Of a stretch of 25,578 bases of DNA, positions 22,439-25,578 are shown piece after piece. How positions within the stretch are numbered: position 1 is the first letter of the stretch; each line of letters starts with the position of its first letter. The DNA lies in IMG/VR virus record IMGVR_UViG_3300043774_000267, positions 1-25,578 of that record; one strand, 5' to 3'. Made by a program: the position numbers and the translations under genes. The notes below the pieces were generated by a model. It ran no database searches. It saw only the letters and a list, made by a program, of their open reading frames with translations, and had not been told where the DNA came from. Source of the DNA: a virus.

Positions 22439-23880
22439 GTGTGGCGAATAAACCAGCGAACGCGAATGCTTTTAGAAAGAATACTAAATGCATTAGTGGA
22501 ACCAGTACTGCTCGTAGTACCTGCAACAGTACCCACATTAATAGTAGTAGTTGTACTACCAACAGGAACAGTAATATTAACTGTTGTTGGTAGTGTAACT
22601 GTGGGGGTGCCACCAGAATCAGTAGCGCCAGTTGTAATGTCCGTAGGTGAATCTGATGTAAGAACCATTCCAGTACCACCGTAAGCACCAGGATAATAAT
22701 CCGCTTCATAGTGGGGTGTATTTAGAGGAATTGATGATCTGATAGCAAAATACTTAGTACCACCTGGTGCACCAGCATAGGTATAGTGGGCATGTCCAGT
22801 ACCAGACATACTCCCAGTTAAAGAGTAGTTACTTGCAGGGTTACCAGTAATATTACCAAAACTCGTTGTTCCAGATTTGTTACCAACTACGGTGCTGTAT
22901 GTATGGTCGTGGGCGGGAAGTTTAGCGAGGTCTAGGGTAGCCGTATTTGCTGAACTGGCTACCTTACCGTTAGTACTGATTTCTGCTGAGGTTGCCCCAA
23001 CTACACCAGTTTCACCAGTTAAGTTTGGTAAGTAAAAAGTATCTCCACTGGTTGGGAATAAACCAGTGGCTGGATTAGGAAAAGAATAACCAATAGCATT
23101 AAATAATGATAGATATTTATTAGATTCGCCACTCTTAGATAATCCCTGACCGTTACACTCAAGATAAAAAGCGGCATTGGGGGATGCGGTGGTGTTATGC
23201 GTACCAGCAAAGGCAAAAATGCCACCAATGGGAATCTTTGCGCCTTCAACATCAACCGTTGTTGACAATGCCGACCAACCACCCGAGGTCGTTCTAACAT
23301 AAGTAACGCCACCAGAGATAACAGTATCTCCAATGACATCCTTAGCATTAGTTGTAGGAGCAGACGCAGATGCATAGGTAACGGGCGCTGAGTTTATGAT
23401 GCGCTTGTCCACAATATTTGCGTCAGTTAAGGAACCCGATGGGATACGATATACAGTCGCAATCAGAGCATCAGTACTTGGGTAATAATTAGAACCAACT
23501 AAAGGACTAGTTCCACTAGCAAGAGTGTTAGTACTCTGTGGGAGCGTAGGGTTAGTATCGTTCTCAGCGCCTGATATCAGCGTAAGCGTGGCGGTACTTC
23601 CCGCTAGACGAACCACAATGAGGTCAAACCGTGTCTGAGAGGCTACGGCGGGGTTAAAAGAAAGCGCATCAAAAGAGTAGGGCACTCCATTAATAATGGC
23701 TACACCAGCGGCAACACTTACTGTGGTGCCACCTGAAACCGTAACCCCACCGCCACTACGGATATAGTTCAGAGTGTTCCCAAGTGCTTCAAAGTCAACC
23801 GAGTCGGGTTCGGCTTGGTTAATGTTTGAATACTTGTTAGAAGACCCTGTCGCAGTAGCGTTGGGGACGATCAGTGCCAT
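22435..23880 (-). CDS. Collar-domain fibre protein located between head genes
   Basis: A 481-residue fibre-like protein. The N-terminus (MALIVPNATATGSSN, then EALGNTLNYIRSGGGVTVSG) and the GVAIINGVPYSFDAL strand resemble phage fibre shafts. Residues about 220-300 are a tail-collar domain: IPIGGIFAFAGTHN, AFYLECNGQGLSKSGESNKY, LSLFNAIGYSF and GDTFYLPNLTGETGVV. This matches 'P x G x I xx xxG ... W ... C x G ... Y xx L xx x I G ... F x L P x L'. A Gly/Thr/Ser-rich C-terminus with HAHYTYAGAPG follows. Such domains build receptor-binding or structural fibres. Lying between capsid and connector genes rather than with the baseplate, it may decorate head or neck. GAGG precedes the ATG. Confidence 0.8.
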   Translation of the reverse strand: MALIVPNATATGSSNKYSNINQAEPDSVDFEALGNTLNYIRSGGGVTVSGGTTVSVAAGVAIINGVPYSFDALSFNPAVASQTRFDLIVVRLAGSTATLTLISGAENDTNPTLPQSTNTLASGTSPLVGSNYYPSTDALIATVYRIPSGSLTDANIVDKRIINSAPVTYASASAPTTNAKDVIGDTVISGGVTYVRTTSGGWSALSTTVDVEGAKIPIGGIFAFAGTHNTTASPNAAFYLECNGQGLSKSGESNKYLSLFNAIGYSFPNPATGLFPTSGDTFYLPNLTGETGVVGATSAEISTNGKVASSANTATLDLAKLPAHDHTYSTVVGNKSGTTSFGNITGNPASNYSLTGSMSGTGHAHYTYAGAPGGTKYFAIRSSIPLNTPHYEADYYPGAYGGTGMVLTSDSPTDITTGATDSGGTPTVTLPTTVNITVPVGSTTTTINVGTVAGTTSSTGSTNAFSILSKSIRVRWFIRHT

Positions 23881-23888
23881 TAGTTACC

Positions 23889-24158
23889 TCAAACGGTGTC
23901 GTAGATGTTGGAGTGACGCACGAGGTAGTCGTACAAGTCACGGGGGAGTTTGTAGCGCTTTCCGTCTACGAACTCAAAAGTAGTGCGACCCCAATACATC
24001 TTCCATGTGCCCTTAACACGGGCAACAACGAAGTTGTCATCAGAGTTACTTGCAGTGACTGGCGCTACTGCCTTAGGTGTTTGTTCCAAGACTTCCACTG
24101 CTTCATCAATGTCATCTTGTTGTTCTGCAAAAGCCATCGTATTTTTACGCGATGTCAT
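23889..24158 (-). CDS. Small capsid-linked protein of unknown function
   Basis: An 89-residue protein directly after the major capsid gene. The first 40 residues are acidic and disordered (DDIDEAVEVLEQTPKAVAPV). The rest is a compact domain: NFVVARVKGTWKMYWGRTTF, then EFVDGKRYKLPRDLYDYLVR. The 'F V D G x x Y x L P x D L x x Y L' pattern is familiar from small genes near phage capsid genes, though I cannot name a studied member. AGGAGAAACCC lies before the ATG. It may be a head decoration or head-completion protein, judged by position. Confidence 0.72.
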   Translation of the reverse strand: MTSRKNTMAFAEQQDDIDEAVEVLEQTPKAVAPVTASNSDDNFVVARVKGTWKMYWGRTTFEFVDGKRYKLPRDLYDYLVRHSNIYDTV

Positions 24159-24195
24159 GGGTTTCTCCTATTGTTTGTTTTATGAAATTATTAAT

Positions 24196-24217
24196 GGTGG
24201 GGGATTTCTCCCCCACC
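24196..24217 (-). terminator. Hairpin after the major capsid gene
   Basis: On the minus strand GGTGGGGGA, loop GAAA, TCCCCCACC: a perfect 9-bp G/C-rich stem with a GNRA tetraloop. It lies 26 nt after the capsid stop. It is followed by ATTAATAATTTC rather than a clean T run, so it is more likely a partial terminator or an mRNA-stabilising end that keeps capsid expression above that of downstream genes. Confidence 0.7.
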
Positions 24218-24242
24218 ACCAACACTAGATTGATTCTAAGAA

Positions 24243-25352
24243 TCAGGAAATTGAACCACCGAGGGTGTTGATAACAACGCGGGATTCGTGAGTAATAACT
24301 CCGAAGCCCCAAATTGCGTACCAAGCCAAGCCGTGTTCACGACCGAAGTCAATGACACCACCGTCACGGAGTTCAACCGGGAGGGCAATAGCGTGACCGA
24401 ATGCGTTGTCACCGATCATGATGGCGTTGTAAGCGTCAGCGTTCTCCTGGAAGCCAGCCGAAGCGTTGCTGTCAAGGGTTGCGCCAAGTTCGTACAACGG
24501 GGCGCCAGACGCAGTTGCGTCCAAGCCCTTCTTGACCTGTGTGGTTTCAATGAACACGACATCGTAGATACGACCGATTTCACCGAGCATGAAGTTGCCA
24601 GGTGCGGCGTACTTCGTGACTTCAATGAATTCGGGCCAGTCGCGGAGCGAACGAGCCTGTGCGGGGTGAACGAAGCAGACATAGGTGTCGCCCAAGCGCG
24701 GGATGTTCTGACCAGCAAGAACTTCAACTGCGTCCTTGATGGAGGCAGGCGAGAGGTAGCCAGGTGCAGAAGCCGAGCCGAGGGTACCAGCGTCGTACGG
24801 GCTGAGTGCGCCACGAGCCGAAGCGGCGGTGCGACCGAAGACAACTGACGGAGCGACAGCAGAGCCGCCACCAAACGGAACGCCAGCCTTGTACAGCGTG
24901 TTACGGGCCTGGATATCCATGCTTTGTGCCATGTGGCGACCGAGCAAGCGTGATGACGAAGCCATAACATCGTCAAATGCCGCATTGAGCAAGAGTTCCG
25001 TAACGGCAACTGCTTGACCATGTTCGGTCACGGTGATCTGAATCTGGCTTGCTGACAAAGAAACAGGCTCCATACGCACACCTTCGGTGAGCGTGGCGCC
25101 TGCTGATTCGTCAACGCTGAGGTTGTTGTATCGCATGAAGTTGATGGTCAAACCAGGCTGAACGCCCAATTCGGTCTTCTTTACTGCGAACTGCTCAAAG
25201 CGCAGAACTGGCATGGCTTGGAACAAGATTTCCTTGGACCAAATTTGTTGAATTGCGGGTGAAAGAGTTGCGTCACTGGAATAACCGGTCGTGGTAATTG
25301 AACCAAGACCTGCTCCGGTAATCGCACCTCCTACTGGGGCGGGAAGGGCCAT
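24243..25352 (-). CDS. Major capsid protein, N4 gp56-like
   Basis: The main shell subunit, with the HK97-type fold in the N4 gp56-like family. Landmarks are LSPAIQQIWSKEILFQAMPV at the start, then RFEQFAVKKTELGVQPGLTI, ATLTEGVRMEPVSLSASQIQ and ITVTEHGQAVAVTELLLNAA; the last two form the long strand and the start of the spine helix. Later come DTYVCFVHPAQARSLRDWPE, NFMLGEIGRIYDVVFIETTQ and AYNAIMIGDNAFGHAIALPV. At 369 residues it is normal for the family. Codon choice looks more biased to C- and G-ending codons than the rest of the window, as expected for the most abundant protein. GGAGGATATTAAAATG provides a strong start. Confidence 0.93.
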   Translation of the reverse strand: MALPAPVGGAITGAGLGSITTTGYSSDATLSPAIQQIWSKEILFQAMPVLRFEQFAVKKTELGVQPGLTINFMRYNNLSVDESAGATLTEGVRMEPVSLSASQIQITVTEHGQAVAVTELLLNAAFDDVMASSSRLLGRHMAQSMDIQARNTLYKAGVPFGGGSAVAPSVVFGRTAASARGALSPYDAGTLGSASAPGYLSPASIKDAVEVLAGQNIPRLGDTYVCFVHPAQARSLRDWPEFIEVTKYAAPGNFMLGEIGRIYDVVFIETTQVKKGLDATASGAPLYELGATLDSNASAGFQENADAYNAIMIGDNAFGHAIALPVELRDGGVIDFGREHGLAWYAIWGFGVITHESRVVINTLGGSIS

Positions 25353-25395
25353 TTTAATATCCTCCGTGGATAGTTAGTTGTTGGGTTATTTGGTT

Positions 25396-25578
25396 TTAGA
25401 AACGGCCTCGGGAGTTCCGAGTCGCTTGCATGAGCCGTTCGCGCATTTTCGTGTACTGATCCATCGGCATATTACGGATATCATCCGCAGACATCGTTTG
25501 GTATTCCTGTTGGTTGTCCATTGGCCCAGTCGGGGGCGCAGTTACCTGCGGTCCCCGCAGACGACCACTTTGTGAGGT
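25396..25578 (-). CDS. C-terminus of a probable scaffold/capsid assembly protein, 5' cut by window edge
   Basis: Sixty residues are visible, entering at base 25578 and ending with TAA at 25398-25396. The sequence is Gln/Pro-rich (GPQVTAPPTGPMDNQQEYQT), then a helical basic end MSADDIRNMPMDQYTKMRER followed by LMQATRNSRGRF. Scaffold proteins encoded just before the capsid gene commonly end in such a short positively charged helix that contacts the shell. The gene lies 43 nt before the capsid ATG. The identification rests on position and end composition only. Confidence 0.65.
   Translation of the reverse strand, partial: TSQSGRLRGPQVTAPPTGPMDNQQEYQTMSADDIRNMPMDQYTKMRERLMQATRNSRGRF

Noticed and set aside
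24288-24848. A 186-residue plus-strand frame opposite the major capsid gene.
   Set aside because: It is a shadow caused by the biased codon use of the capsid gene; it has no ribosome binding site and no family resemblance.

Overview
The window is part of the genome of a contractile-tailed (myovirus-type) double-stranded DNA phage. Recognisable parts include an N4 gp56-like major capsid protein, tail sheath, gp19-like tail tube, tape measure, gpD-like hub, gp25-like wedge and gpJ/gpI-like baseplate proteins, next to a replication module with a DnaB-type helicase and a DnaC-type loader. No integrase, portal, terminase or tRNA gene is visible. The host cannot be read from the sequence. Two peptidoglycan-cleaving domains in the tape measure, strong AGGAG-type ribosome binding sites and moderate G+C would suit a Gram-positive host such as a freshwater actinobacterium, but that is inference.

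Layout. Positions 1-2983 (minus strand) hold the replication module, transcribed leftward: initiator with a winged-helix-type N-terminus, DnaC-like loader, a small unknown protein and a DnaB-like helicase cut by the window edge. The initiator gene carries four palindromic iterons, an AT-rich stretch and a 15-bp perfect inverted repeat, in the same order as the lambda origin inside the O gene. Positions 3192-5001 (plus strand) are a short cassette: a Dps-like ferritin with an altered ferroxidase site, three small very basic proteins and one unknown 210-residue protein. It is preceded by a long inverted repeat and closed by a strong hairpin terminator.

Positions 5071-25578 (minus strand) are the late region. 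In transcription order it runs: end of a probable scaffold protein, major capsid protein, a hairpin, a small capsid-linked protein, a collar-domain fibre, four neck/connector candidates plus a tiny gene, sheath, tube, tail-assembly chaperone with an overlapping second frame, tape measure carrying an M15 peptidase and a lysozyme-like domain, a tube-cap/CIS-tube protein, a LysM protein, the hub, a 39-residue membrane protein, gp25, gpJ, a gpI-like adhesin fusion, a holin-like protein and a protein with a SAP-like domain. Most genes are coupled by 1- to 8-nt start/stop overlaps.

The best novel leads are the lambda-like origin inside an unrelated-looking initiator with an internal translation start, the non-zero-frame extension of the tail chaperone (a +1 or -2 recoding event rather than the usual -1), and the Dps plus basic-protein cassette, which may be a DNA-protecting or DNA-condensing module.
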